DNA of 64,000 bases, taken from the NCBI GenBank assembly GCA_964347345.1, contig CAYFYB010000002.1:62001-126000 (forward strand). Direction: 5' to 3'. Source of the DNA: JAJISG01 sp964347345 (lineage in GTDB: Archaea > Thermoplasmatota > Thermoplasmata > RBG-16-68-12 > JAJISG01). Position numbers and translations under genes: made by a program. A model generated the notes under the pieces. The model worked only from the letters and a program-made list of their open reading frames with translations, ran no database searches and had not been told where the DNA came from. Positions 16,581 through 25,359 of this stretch are shown here, in pieces (the stretch's first letter is position 1; each line of letters starts with the position of its first letter).

Positions 16581-16856
16581 CTATAGGCTCAGTATGTCGG
16601 ACTTCCCCGGGTTGAGGATGGCAACGGCGGACACCGAAAAGGGCTTCCCGCAGGCGGCCCCCAGCTCGACGTTGCTACCAAGGAACTCTCGAACGGGGAC
16701 CTCCGCCTGAGACCTCAAAAAGTCATCGGGGCAGTTGTTGGATATGATAATCAGCTTCGCCTCCTTGCCCTTCACTGCCCTGCGGCACTGTCTAAGGCCG
16801 ATGACGACACGACCTGACTTGATGGCAGCCCTCAGTGGACCCACGAGCTCCTGCAA
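16581..16856 (-). CDS. rpl30e: Ribosomal protein L30e (L7Ae family)
   Basis: Large-subunit protein of the L7Ae/L30e fold that binds kink-turn RNA. KSGRVVIGLRQCRRAVKGK and KLIIISNNCPDD are the family hallmarks; GAACGKPFSVSAVAIL completes the fold. At 91 residues it is slightly shorter than the usual 95-105. No ATG exists near the N-terminus: the TTG at 16856, four bases after the rpoA'' stop, gives LQELVGPLRAAI and fits translational coupling. Its place between rpoA'' and nusA is the conserved archaeal arrangement. Confidence 0.9.
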   Translation of the reverse strand: MQELVGPLRAAIKSGRVVIGLRQCRRAVKGKEAKLIIISNNCPDDFLRSQAEVPVREFLGSNVELGAACGKPFSVSAVAILNPGKSDILSL

Positions 16857-16860
16857 GATA

Positions 16861-18336
16861 TCACTTACCCTGGGACTTGGGAGGACTGAAGACCAGGTTC
16901 ACGGCCCCTGTTCCGAGGGTCACAGGCTGGCCCACGATGACGTTCTCAGCGACGCCATCCAGGTAATCCACTTCCCCCGTCACTGCCGCCTTGAGTAGGT
17001 GGTGGGCCGTGATCTCGAAAGCCGCCCGGGCGAGGACGCTGGATTTGCGACCAGATATGCCGTGACGACCGATGGCCTTGACGTCCCCATCGTTGGTCAT
17101 TATGTCGGCCACCAGCATGATGTGCCTGATGTCCACCGTGAGGCCCTGCTCCGCCAGCGTCTCTGAGGCCTCTTTGATGATGGCGTTCCTGGCGGCCTCG
17201 ATGCCCAGGACCTCGTATATCTCCGTGATGTTGTTGCAGCTGGTCCTGGCCGCATCAACGTAGGGGAGCTGCAAGACCGCTGCCAGATTGGAGCCCTCCG
17301 TGTAGACCACGAACTCCTCCCCTCTTCTGCGGATGATGGCCCTCTGGATTCCGTCGATACCCTTGATCTTCGTTCCCCTCACCAGCTCCAGGAGCCTCTG
17401 GAGTCGCTTGTAGGAGGGCTGGTCCGACTCCATGACATAGGCCTCGACCTCCTTCGTCATACCCTCCACTTCCCTGTGGACGGTGGTCTTCGTCATCCTC
17501 TTCAGGGCCTTTTCCAGGTCATCCTGGGTGACGCCCCGACTCCTCATCTTGGCCTCGTTGGGATAGGCCGCCACCCTGTTGTTGATGATGTCTGTCTCGA
17601 TATCCGCGATGTCCTCCAGGTGGGTCATCTCGATCTCCGACGCGAACCTCCGGATCTTATCCAGCTCATCCCGCCCATCCCTCAGGTTAATCTCCATGAC
17701 GGGTGTGGATGGGACCCTGCGGGCATCCACGATCTCGATGAGCCTCGGGAGGCCGAGGGTGACGTTCATCTCTGCGACCCCGGCATAGTGGAAGGTCCGC
17801 ATGGTCATCTGCGTTCCAGGCTCACCGATGGACTGGGCCGAGACGATGCCGCAGCTTTCGTTGGGATCGATGAGGTGGGACTCGTATCTCTCCCAGACCC
17901 GCTCCACGACCTTCTGAAGGTCCTCCTTGTTGAGCTTCAGCTTCGCCGCCCTGACTGCAATCTCCCGGACGATGGAGAAGGGGATCTCCTTCCCGTTCTC
18001 CTCCAGCACTTTCAGGACCCTCCTCTCCCATGCATTGGGCTTGGGGATCTTGCTGGGTGGCGGAGGCGGTGGCGGAGGGGTTTCGGTCGGGGTCTTTTTT
18101 GTGGGGGTCTTTCTCTTCTTAGGCTTGGCCTTCTTCGCTTCTGCCTTCTTCGCGGGCTTGACCCCCATCTTTTTCAGGGTGGAGACAGCGTCCTCCTGGG
18201 GAATGTGCTTGCTCAGCTCCTCCACCGACGCCTTCTTCAGGGAGCCCAAGGTATACCCGGCATCCGCCAGCAGGGCCGCCGTCCTCGCGCCAAGCCCTCT
18301 CCTCCGGAGGGCGTCAATGGTGTCCTTCCTCGCCAT
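16861..18336 (-). CDS. rpoA2: DNA-directed RNA polymerase subunit A''
   Basis: C-terminal half of the split largest polymerase subunit. From residue 101 the protein is ordinary A'': GIVSAQSIGEPGTQMTMRTFHYAG (bridge-side and trigger-loop region) and GEVDYLDGVAENVIVGQPV near the end. Residues 1-100 are extra. Residues 1-58 look like a helix-hairpin-helix domain (RRRGLGARTAALLADAGYTL and SVEELSKH), 59-86 form a Lys/Pro/Thr-rich linker and 87-94 are eight consecutive prolines. This makes 491 residues against about 390 in many archaea. The ATG abuts the rpoA' stop codon, and no internal start fits the shorter form as well, so the extension is probably translated. Same operon as rpoA' and rpl30e. 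Confidence 0.97.
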   Translation of the reverse strand: MARKDTIDALRRRGLGARTAALLADAGYTLGSLKKASVEELSKHIPQEDAVSTLKKMGVKPAKKAEAKKAKPKKRKTPTKKTPTETPPPPPPPPSKIPKPNAWERRVLKVLEENGKEIPFSIVREIAVRAAKLKLNKEDLQKVVERVWERYESHLIDPNESCGIVSAQSIGEPGTQMTMRTFHYAGVAEMNVTLGLPRLIEIVDARRVPSTPVMEINLRDGRDELDKIRRFASEIEMTHLEDIADIETDIINNRVAAYPNEAKMRSRGVTQDDLEKALKRMTKTTVHREVEGMTKEVEAYVMESDQPSYKRLQRLLELVRGTKIKGIDGIQRAIIRRRGEEFVVYTEGSNLAAVLQLPYVDAARTSCNNITEIYEVLGIEAARNAIIKEASETLAEQGLTVDIRHIMLVADIMTNDGDVKAIGRHGISGRKSSVLARAAFEITAHHLLKAAVTGEVDYLDGVAENVIVGQPVTLGTGAVNLVFSPPKSQGK

Positions 18337-21111
18337 CTAATCCTCCCCCATCTCTTCGTCCTCAAGGGATTCCGACTCTTCCTCCATCTCCATGAAGAGG
18401 TCCTTCTCCTGGGTGCCGTATCCTGCGATCTCCGTCTCCGCGGTCTGGGCGGCCACAGCAGCCTCGGGCCCTAGCACTTCCACTATGACCTCGTCTACGT
18501 CAACGGCGCGGCCGCCGACGCTCCGCATGGGGTCCACACCATCCTCCCCGAATCGGAACTGAATGACCGTTCTTGCCGTGTTCCTGACCGTCCTGTCCTC
18601 CATGACCTTCAGGTCCTCGAGGGCGTTGATCAGGCGTCTCTGCATGTATCCAGAGCGGGAGGTCCGGACGGCGGTGTCGACGAGGCCCTCTCGGCCGCCC
18701 ATGCTATGGAAGAAGTACTCGGTAGGCTTCAGGCCGCTCTTATAGGACGAACGCACGAAACCTTTGGCCTCAGCGCCCAGGTCCTCTGGCTGGAAGTGCG
18801 GTAGCGTCCTCTTCCAGTAGCCCCGGGAAAGTCTCTCACCTCGGACTGCCTGCTGCCCTATACAGCCAGCCATCTGACTCAGGTTCAGCATCGAGCCTCG
18901 AGCCCCGCTTCTGGCCATTATGACGGCACTGTTTTCGAGTCCGAGGTGTCGGGAGGCAATGCGGCCAGCGTCATCCCTGGCCCTGCCGAGCCTCTTCATT
19001 GCCTCTACCTCGAGGGTCTCCTCCAGGGACCTGCCGGGCATCTGTTCCAATTCTCCCGCCCTGTAGCGCTCCACCAGCTCCCTGACCTCTCTCATGGCGT
19101 TCTCCAGGACCTCTGCTATCTCCCTCTTCGCCTCCTCAGGGATGTCCTCATCGTCTATCCCCGTGGTGAAGCCTCGAAGCATGATAGTCCCGATGGCAAG
19201 CCGGGTGGATTCGTCGATGAACTGCCTCGCCCTGTCCGCTCCATAGTCCCTGGCGATCTTGTCCACAATCCTCCCCTTGAAGGCGCCAATGGCCTTCTCG
19301 TCGATGACCCCCGAGACGATGCGGCCATTGACGATCTTGACTACCGCCTCCTCCTCCTGCTCGCCCCTGCCCCCGATGGAAGCCCTGAAGGTCATGGACA
19401 GGTCCTCCGGCAGGATCGTGCTGAAGAGGACCTTCCCGCTCCACCGGGGCTCCCCGGCCACCTCGGTGTCGGGCTCTGGAGGGGACTTGTGACCGATGAG
19501 GGAGAGGAGGTAGGCCGTCTCCTCAAGGTTGAACTTTGACTCTCCGAAGGTCATTATGAAGGCACCGGTGATGTGGTCATGGATGGCCCCGATGACAGGG
19601 CCGCCGAACCTGGGGGAAAGTATGTGCTCCTGGACCTTCATGAGGACCTTGGCTTCCGCCCTGGCCTCCTCGCTCTGGAGGACGTGGAGGTTCATCTCGT
19701 CGCCGTCGAAGTCGGCGTTGTAGGGCGGGCACACGGCCAGGTTCAGGCGGAAGGTCTTCCCGTCCATGACCCGGACCTCATGGGCCAGCATGCTCATCCT
19801 GTGGAGGGAGGGCTGCCGGTTGAAGAGGACGATGTCGCCATCCACCAGCTGTCTCTCGACGATGTATCCGAACTCCACGGCCTCGGCCACTGTCTCGGCG
19901 TTCTTGTCCGTCACCCGGATTCGCCTTCCATCTGGCCTGATGATGTAGTTGACCCCCGGGATGTATTCCCCGTTCTCCCACAGGGGCTCAGGACCCCGCA
20001 TGACCCACTCCCTCACGGTGTCGATGTTGTAGGTCTGGACGTGCACGGGGACGGTGAGCTCCCGAGCGGCCTCCACAGGGATCCCCACCTCGTTGATGCT
20101 TATGAGGGGGTCTGGCGAGATGACGGTCCTGGCGGAGAAGTTGACCCTCTTGCCGCTGAGGTTGGACCTGAAGCGACCCTCCTTGCCCTTGAGCCTCTGG
20201 ACCAGGGTCTTGAGGGGCCGCCCGGATCGATGCCTGGCGGGAGGTATCCCGCTGGTCTGGTTGTCGAAGTACGTGGTGACGTGGTACTGCAGGAGTTCCC
20301 ACAGGTCCTCCACGATGAGCTGCGGAGCACCGGCGTCCCTGTTCTCCCTCAGCCTCTGGTTGATCCTCAGCACGTCCACGAGCTTGTGGGTCAGGTCATC
20401 CTCCGACCTGTCCCCGGACTCCAGGGTGATGGATGGGCGGACGGTCACTGGCGGCACCGGCAGGGCAGTAAGGACCATCCACTCGGGCCTGGCCACGTCG
20501 GGGTCGATTCCCAGGGGCCTAAGGTCATCGTCTGGTATTCTCTCCAGCCTCTCCCTCACTTCCTTGGGCGTCAGCTTGTGACCGTTCTCCCGGAAGGCGG
20601 TGGGCTTGTCCAGGGTGATCTTCATCTGCTCGGCACCGCAGTAGGGACACAGCTGCCTCTTCATGGCGTCCTTGGCGGTCAGCTTCATGATCTCCAGGGC
20701 CTCCAGGGCATCGCTGCCGCTGCTCAGCTCGTCGGCCCTCCGCATCTCCTCCAGATATCCGCTGATCTCCTCCTTGGTGAGAAGGAGTCGCCCACAGCTA
20801 CGGCAGGTGGCCTGGAGGAGGGTCTTGATCTCCTTCACGAAGCCCACGTGGATGACAGGCATTGCCAAGTCGATGTGCCCGAAGTGGCCCGGACAATCGT
20901 CCACCCGACCTCCACAGGTCTTGCATCGCAGCCCGGGCTCTATGACCCCAAGATGGAGGTCCATCAGGCCCATGTCGATGGGGAAGCCGTCGTCGTCGTA
21001 GGTGTCCGCCGTGATGACCTTCGTGGCGCTCATCATTCTTACTTCATCAGGGCTGAGAAGAGCGAACTTCAGCGCCTTAATCCTCTTGGAGATGCCACGA
21101 ATGCCCATCAT
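18337..21111 (-). CDS. rpoA1: DNA-directed RNA polymerase subunit A'
   Basis: N-terminal part of the largest polymerase subunit, carrying the catalytic magnesium site NADFDGDEMNLHV. The clamp zinc site reads CKTCGGRVDDCPGHFGHI near residue 58, and a second zinc pair is CRSCGRLL with CPYCGAEQM. The switch and rudder region RSNLSGKRVNFSARTVISPDP is intact. Length, 924 residues, is slightly above the usual 880-900; the excess includes a very acidic C-terminal tail (MEEESESLEDEEMGED). The start ATG overlaps the rpoB stop by four bases, and the stop is directly followed by rpoA'', so rpoB, A' and A'' are translationally coupled. Confidence 0.98.
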   Translation of the reverse strand: MMGIRGISKRIKALKFALLSPDEVRMMSATKVITADTYDDDGFPIDMGLMDLHLGVIEPGLRCKTCGGRVDDCPGHFGHIDLAMPVIHVGFVKEIKTLLQATCRSCGRLLLTKEEISGYLEEMRRADELSSGSDALEALEIMKLTAKDAMKRQLCPYCGAEQMKITLDKPTAFRENGHKLTPKEVRERLERIPDDDLRPLGIDPDVARPEWMVLTALPVPPVTVRPSITLESGDRSEDDLTHKLVDVLRINQRLRENRDAGAPQLIVEDLWELLQYHVTTYFDNQTSGIPPARHRSGRPLKTLVQRLKGKEGRFRSNLSGKRVNFSARTVISPDPLISINEVGIPVEAARELTVPVHVQTYNIDTVREWVMRGPEPLWENGEYIPGVNYIIRPDGRRIRVTDKNAETVAEAVEFGYIVERQLVDGDIVLFNRQPSLHRMSMLAHEVRVMDGKTFRLNLAVCPPYNADFDGDEMNLHVLQSEEARAEAKVLMKVQEHILSPRFGGPVIGAIHDHITGAFIMTFGESKFNLEETAYLLSLIGHKSPPEPDTEVAGEPRWSGKVLFSTILPEDLSMTFRASIGGRGEQEEEAVVKIVNGRIVSGVIDEKAIGAFKGRIVDKIARDYGADRARQFIDESTRLAIGTIMLRGFTTGIDDEDIPEEAKREIAEVLENAMREVRELVERYRAGELEQMPGRSLEETLEVEAMKRLGRARDDAGRIASRHLGLENSAVIMARSGARGSMLNLSQMAGCIGQQAVRGERLSRGYWKRTLPHFQPEDLGAEAKGFVRSSYKSGLKPTEYFFHSMGGREGLVDTAVRTSRSGYMQRRLINALEDLKVMEDRTVRNTARTVIQFRFGEDGVDPMRSVGGRAVDVDEVIVEVLGPEAAVAAQTAETEIAGYGTQEKDLFMEMEEESESLEDEEMGED

Positions 21112-24100
21112 CTCAAGTCCTCCAGCTGAAGCCTCATAGCCACGCCAAGGGACAGCAGCTCATCCACCAGCAGCTTGAAGGCATAGGAGGTCTGGACAGG
21201 GTAGATGTTGGAGTTGTTGCCACAAACCGTGCATCGAAGGTTGCCCTTCCGATCCTTCATGGCGAAGTGGCCGCAGTCCTGGCTGCCACAGACGTAGAGG
21301 AGGATCCCGTCCGACTCGTCCAGCAGTCGGTCCTTGATGACCATGGCGGCCCCGTGACCGATGAGACAGTCTCTCTCCATCTCTCCGAATCGCAGGCCAC
21401 CTTGACGGGAACGGCCCTCCGTCGGCTGCCGCGTGAGGATCTGGACAGGACCCCGGGAACGGACGTGAAGCTTGCCAGAGACCATGTGGTGGAGCTTCTG
21501 GTAGTAGATTACCCCCACGAAAATCTCGGCCGGTATCATCCGCCCCGTCTTGCCGTCGTAGAGCACCTCCTTCCCGTTACTCTTGAAGCCATTGGCCCTG
21601 AGACCCTGCCGAAGGGCCTCCTCTGTCTCGCCGCTGAAGGGGGTGCCGTCCACGGGCATTCCCTCGGAGGAGGCGACCTTGCCGCCAATCATCTCCAACA
21701 CGTGGGCCACCGTCATCCTTGAGGGTATGGCGTGGGGGTTGATGAGGAGATCTGGAACGATGCCAGCCTCGTTGAAGGGGAGATCCTCCTGGGGAGCAAT
21801 GAGGCCGATGACCCCCTTCTGACCGTGCCTGGAGGCAAACTTGTCCCCCAGCTCGGGGATGCGGAGGTCCCTCACCTTGACCTTCGCCAGCTTGCTCCCG
21901 TTCTCCGACTCCGTCAGCATGACGCTGTCTACCCAACCGGACTCGCCGTGCCTCACAGTCACGCTGGTCTCCCGCCTCTTCTGTGGCGTGAGAAAGTCCG
22001 TCTCTTCCTCAAGGAAGCGCGGCGGAGAGGTCTTGCCTATGAGGACGTCTCCTCCGGCCACCACAACCTCCGGGCTGATGAGGCCGTCCTCGGGGGTGAG
22101 GCTAGCGTACGCCAGATCTGCCCGCGCCCCTCGGACGTCAGGGCTAGGGATCTCGAAGTGGTCCTCCTGCCCCCCTGGATACCTCCTCTCCTCGGCCTTG
22201 TATGTCCTCATGAAGGTGGAGCGGCCCAGGCCCCTCTCGATCGAGGCCTTGTTTATGACCACCGCGTCCTCCATGTTCCAGCCGTGGTAGGACATCACGG
22301 CCACTATGAAGTTCTGACCGGCAGGCCTTCGGTTGAAGTGCAGGTACTTCATGGCCTCGGTCTGGACCAGGGGGGTCTGGGGGTAATGCAAGAGGTGGCT
22401 CCTGGTGTCGGGCCGCATGCGGTGGTTCGAGGCAGGCAGGCCAAGGGACTGTTTGATCATACCAGCCCCCATGGTCACCCTGGGAGAGGAGTTGTGCTCG
22501 GCGTAGGGCACGAGGCCTGAGCTCACACCCATGATCACCAGGGGGTCCACCTCCATGTGGGTGTGCTCCTTCCTCAACAGGCTGTCCACCCGGAAGGTCT
22601 CCTTGCAGAAGTGGCACTGGAGATCCACCTGATCGTCAGCAGTGCCGAGGTTGGTCCACTCCACGTCCTTCCTTGAAAGGGGCTCGCGACAGGTGGGACA
22701 CCTCCTGGGAACGTCGTAGGCGTAGACCGAGATGTAGGTGTCCTCCTCCTCTTCAGCATCTATCCACTCAACGATACCGTTGTCGATGAGGTCGGACCAG
22801 CGGAGCTTGCCTATCCTAAGATCCTCTAGGTCCTTCCTCGTGAGGACGGGACGCCCCTCCGTCAGGACCAGGAGAGGTCTCCTCATCCTGCCCTCATCAC
22901 AGTTGATGATTATTTCGTTCATCGACCTGTCAAACCTGATGTTGACCTCATGGCTCAGGAGGCCAGACCTGCGCCTCTCCCGGATCTCCGAGACCAGCTT
23001 CTCCGAATCCTCGTGGAGTCCCACAAGGTCGCCGTTGACGTAGACCCTCGTCAGCTGGGTTTGCTGACCGATCACCTGCCTGGTCCCGAGGTCCGCCAGG
23101 AGGAGCTTCACGGAGTCCTCGTCGAAGCCCTCGGAGACGTCTATCACCAGGGCAGCGTTCTTGACCAGACCACAGTTTTGACCCTCGGGGGTCTCGTTCG
23201 GACAGAGGCGGCCCCACTGGGTCGGGTGCAGATCCCTGGCCTCGAAGTGGGGTTGACTCCTGGTGAGAGGAGAGGTAACCCTACGGAGATGGCTCATGGC
23301 GCTCATATGAGAGGTCCTGTCCAGGAGTTGGGAAACGCCCGCCCGACCGCCCACCCAGTTGCCCGTGGCGAGGGCGTGCAAGAGGCGCTGCGACAGGAGG
23401 TCCGGCCTGATGGCGGCAGATATCTTGAGACCCTTTCCCCGGGCGTAACTTCTCTCGAGCTGGTACTTCAGGTCCTTGATTAGGTTGGCGAAGGCCACTC
23501 TGAAGAGGTCCTCCATCAGGTCCCCAGCCAGCTTTAGCCTCTTGTTGGCGTAGTGGTCCTTGTCGTCCTCCCGCCGCAGTTTGAGGCTCAGCTCCAGGAT
23601 GGTCCTGGCGATTCTACCGAGGAAAAGGGCCTTCTTGAGCCTGTCCTCCTTGGTGTCGCCGAGATGAGGCAAGAGGGCTCTATCGAGAATGGAGTCGACC
23701 TTCTTCACCCTGTACTCTTTGGCTTGACCCGTGGCGAACTTCTTCTCCAGATATAGGAGGGCATCTTCCTGGGTGAATATGCCGGAGGGAGGATACAGCT
23801 TCTTGTTCTGTATCTCCTCCAGGTTTGCGAAGACGATGTTGCCCATTTGGGGTACGGAGGCAATGGCGTCGAAGACCTCCTTGTCCCCCGCCATCCCCAG
23901 GGCCTTCAGCAGTATGACGAGGGGGATCTGTCCGGAAGCGGTGGGGACGGTTACCATGAGAATGCCATCCTTCTTCTTCTCCACCAGGGTGAGGGCTCGA
24001 TACCCCTCCCGCTGGGAAAAGACCTTGGCGACCTCCAGCTGCTTGCCGTACCTCTCGTTGAACTCCACAAGCACACGGTTGGGGGCCAGGTCCTCCAAGG

Positions 24101-24707
24101 AGATCAGCACCCTCTCCGTCCCGCCTATGATGAAGTAACCACCGGGGTCGTAGGGATCCTCTCCCATCTCTACGAGCTTGCGATGGTAGTCATCCGCAGC
24201 TAGGTCGTAGCCGTCCTCCAGGTTCTCCTTGTAAAGCCTGCACTTCTTGGACTTCACCATGACGGGCAGGTTGCCGATGAACACCCGCTCCGGCTCCCGC
24301 TCAATCCCATCCTCGATAACTGTGAAATCTAGGTAGACCGGGGCCTGATAGGTTAGGTTCCTCAGCCGCGCCTCCAGGGGGGTCAGGGGGTGGGAGGCAC
24401 CGTTGGCCTCCTTCACCTCGGGCAGCTTGACGTAGATGGTAGGTTTCTCCTCGTGGGCGACGCGGCCCCTGTCGCCGGCCCTCCTCCCGAAACGTATCTC
24501 CACCCGCCTGCCCTCGGTCCTGTCCTCTTCCAGCTTAATGATCCCCCTTCTCTCGTCATCCACCGTAGCCCGTAGGCTGTCCACGATCCTCTGCATCCTG
24601 CTGTTAGGGTTGTCCTCCGTCGCCAGGAAGTCGTTGAAGCTGGCAATATGGTGGTTGACGATGCTCCTTTCCTTGAAGAAGGTCTCAACTAGCTCCCGCA
24701 TATTCAC
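21108..24707 (-). CDS. rpoB: DNA-directed RNA polymerase subunit B (unsplit)
   Basis: Second-largest polymerase subunit as one polypeptide of 1199 residues, not split into B'' and B' as in methanogens and halophiles. Recognisable are RPSQ-region equivalents HPTQWGRLCPNETPEGQNCGL, the KFASRHGQKGVIGLI catalytic-site lysines and the C-terminal zinc ribbon CGSQDCGHFAMKD with CTVCGN. Between residues about 665 and 702 an additional Cys4 ribbon, CPTCREPLS and CHFCKETF, interrupts the stretch before HTHMEVDPLVIMGVSSGL; many archaeal RpoB proteins lack it. The start ATG overlaps the rpoH stop by four bases. An unsplit rpoB is useful for placing the organism. Confidence 0.98.
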   Translation of the reverse strand: MNMRELVETFFKERSIVNHHIASFNDFLATEDNPNSRMQRIVDSLRATVDDERRGIIKLEEDRTEGRRVEIRFGRRAGDRGRVAHEEKPTIYVKLPEVKEANGASHPLTPLEARLRNLTYQAPVYLDFTVIEDGIEREPERVFIGNLPVMVKSKKCRLYKENLEDGYDLAADDYHRKLVEMGEDPYDPGGYFIIGGTERVLISLEDLAPNRVLVEFNERYGKQLEVAKVFSQREGYRALTLVEKKKDGILMVTVPTASGQIPLVILLKALGMAGDKEVFDAIASVPQMGNIVFANLEEIQNKKLYPPSGIFTQEDALLYLEKKFATGQAKEYRVKKVDSILDRALLPHLGDTKEDRLKKALFLGRIARTILELSLKLRREDDKDHYANKRLKLAGDLMEDLFRVAFANLIKDLKYQLERSYARGKGLKISAAIRPDLLSQRLLHALATGNWVGGRAGVSQLLDRTSHMSAMSHLRRVTSPLTRSQPHFEARDLHPTQWGRLCPNETPEGQNCGLVKNAALVIDVSEGFDEDSVKLLLADLGTRQVIGQQTQLTRVYVNGDLVGLHEDSEKLVSEIRERRRSGLLSHEVNIRFDRSMNEIIINCDEGRMRRPLLVLTEGRPVLTRKDLEDLRIGKLRWSDLIDNGIVEWIDAEEEEDTYISVYAYDVPRRCPTCREPLSRKDVEWTNLGTADDQVDLQCHFCKETFRVDSLLRKEHTHMEVDPLVIMGVSSGLVPYAEHNSSPRVTMGAGMIKQSLGLPASNHRMRPDTRSHLLHYPQTPLVQTEAMKYLHFNRRPAGQNFIVAVMSYHGWNMEDAVVINKASIERGLGRSTFMRTYKAEERRYPGGQEDHFEIPSPDVRGARADLAYASLTPEDGLISPEVVVAGGDVLIGKTSPPRFLEEETDFLTPQKRRETSVTVRHGESGWVDSVMLTESENGSKLAKVKVRDLRIPELGDKFASRHGQKGVIGLIAPQEDLPFNEAGIVPDLLINPHAIPSRMTVAHVLEMIGGKVASSEGMPVDGTPFSGETEEALRQGLRANGFKSNGKEVLYDGKTGRMIPAEIFVGVIYYQKLHHMVSGKLHVRSRGPVQILTRQPTEGRSRQGGLRFGEMERDCLIGHGAAMVIKDRLLDESDGILLYVCGSQDCGHFAMKDRKGNLRCTVCGNNSNIYPVQTSYAFKLLVDELLSLGVAMRLQLEDLR

Positions 24708-24958
24708 CTCTCCACGATGACTCTGTATGCTTCGAACTTGCCCGCCGTGGGGCTCCTTCGAACAATCTTAACAACCCTGCCCTCCTCGATGGTCTCTCCA
24801 CGACTGGCTTCTAGGAACTTAATGCAAGGGTCGCTCCTCTTTATCTTGGGAAGCTGCTCCTTCTCGATCTTCAACCTACTCAAAGCCTCTGCAGCCTCCT
24901 CTTCCGAGAGGAGATGATGCTCGGGAACCGACTCGTGCTCCATCACGTTAAGGGGCAA
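24704..24958 (-). CDS. rpoH: DNA-directed RNA polymerase subunit H
   Basis: Small polymerase subunit, homologous to the C-terminal domain of eukaryotic Rpb5, first gene of the polymerase operon. LPKIKRSDPCIKFLEASRGE and VVKIVRRSPTAGKFEAYRVI are the conserved core. Three start codons compete: TTG 24958, GTG 24946 and ATG 24943. An AGGAGG ribosome-binding sequence lies 7 bases before the TTG, so the TTG is preferred, giving 84 residues. The stop overlaps the rpoB start. The tRNA-Lys gene ends only about 30 bases upstream on the same strand, so rpoH may be transcribed through or just after the tRNA. Confidence 0.95.
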   Translation of the reverse strand: MPLNVMEHESVPEHHLLSEEEAAEALSRLKIEKEQLPKIKRSDPCIKFLEASRGETIEEGRVVKIVRRSPTAGKFEAYRVIVER

Positions 24959-24987
24959 GGCTTGGCCTCCTGCTTTCCGCTACCCAG

Positions 24988-25160
24988 CGGGCCCGCGGGG
25001 ACTTTCGATGCACCTCGGACGAGGTGCAATTTCGAACCCCGGACCATCTGGTTTCAGCGCAACGCCCTTCAGGTCTTGTACCCGGGATCATTGCCTAAAA
25101 GCCAGATGCTCTTTCTAGGGACCAGCCTCCGGCCGTCCAACCTAGCTGAGCTACGGGCCC
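24988..25160 (-). tRNA. tRNA-Lys (anticodon UUU) with three introns
   Basis: Read on the minus strand, the ends GGGCCCG and CGGGCCC form the acceptor stem, with G73 at 24988. The 173-base gene yields a normal 74-base tRNA only if three introns are removed: 25139-25113 (27 bases, D loop), 25095-25053 (43 bases, after position 37) and 25030-25002 (29 bases, T loop). Exons then give the D stem GCTC/GAGC, anticodon stem TCTGG/CCAGA with loop CTTTTAA (anticodon at 25099-25097), T stem CGGGG/CCCCG and loop TTCGAAT. The D-loop and T-loop introns each show a strict bulge-helix-bulge, with 4-bp helices CTAG/CTAG and TTCG/CGAA and 3-base bulges GTT/AAA and AAA/AGT. The anticodon intron has a 6-bp inner helix GCAATG/CGTTGC but a mismatched central helix. 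CCA is not encoded. Confidence 0.92.
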
Positions 25161-25330
25161 ATGGTCAGCGGCGGTGGCATGCAACGATAAACGATGACAC
25201 GTTGATTGATAAACCTTACGGTATAGGCGAGCATGACGGAGCTTCATCGACGCCTCAATCTGAGGGTTGATGGCGGCCCGGGGATATGTTATTTTCCCTG
25301 GGGGAGCTCCATGATGGGCACCTCAAAAGC

Positions 25331-25339
25331 CTTTTAAGA
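25331..25339 (+). promoter_or_regulatory. TATA-like box, leaderless promoter of the Zn-ribbon/aEF1-beta operon
   Basis: CTTTTAAGA is centred about 26 bases before the GTG at 25360, matching the spacing seen at other leaderless starts in this window. Archaeal start codons of such genes lie at or next to the transcription start. Confidence 0.5.
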
Positions 25340-25359
25340 GGGAGGTTCTTAGAGCCGAT

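Noticed and set aside
17476..18474. A 332-codon plus-strand frame
   Set aside because: Antisense shadow of rpoA'' and the end of rpoA'; Leu/Gly/Arg-rich without motifs.
19573..21129. A 518-codon open frame on the plus strand
   Set aside because: It is exactly antisense to rpoA', with His/Pro/Gly/Asp-rich text typical of the reverse strand of G+C-rich genes, and no promoter or family motif.
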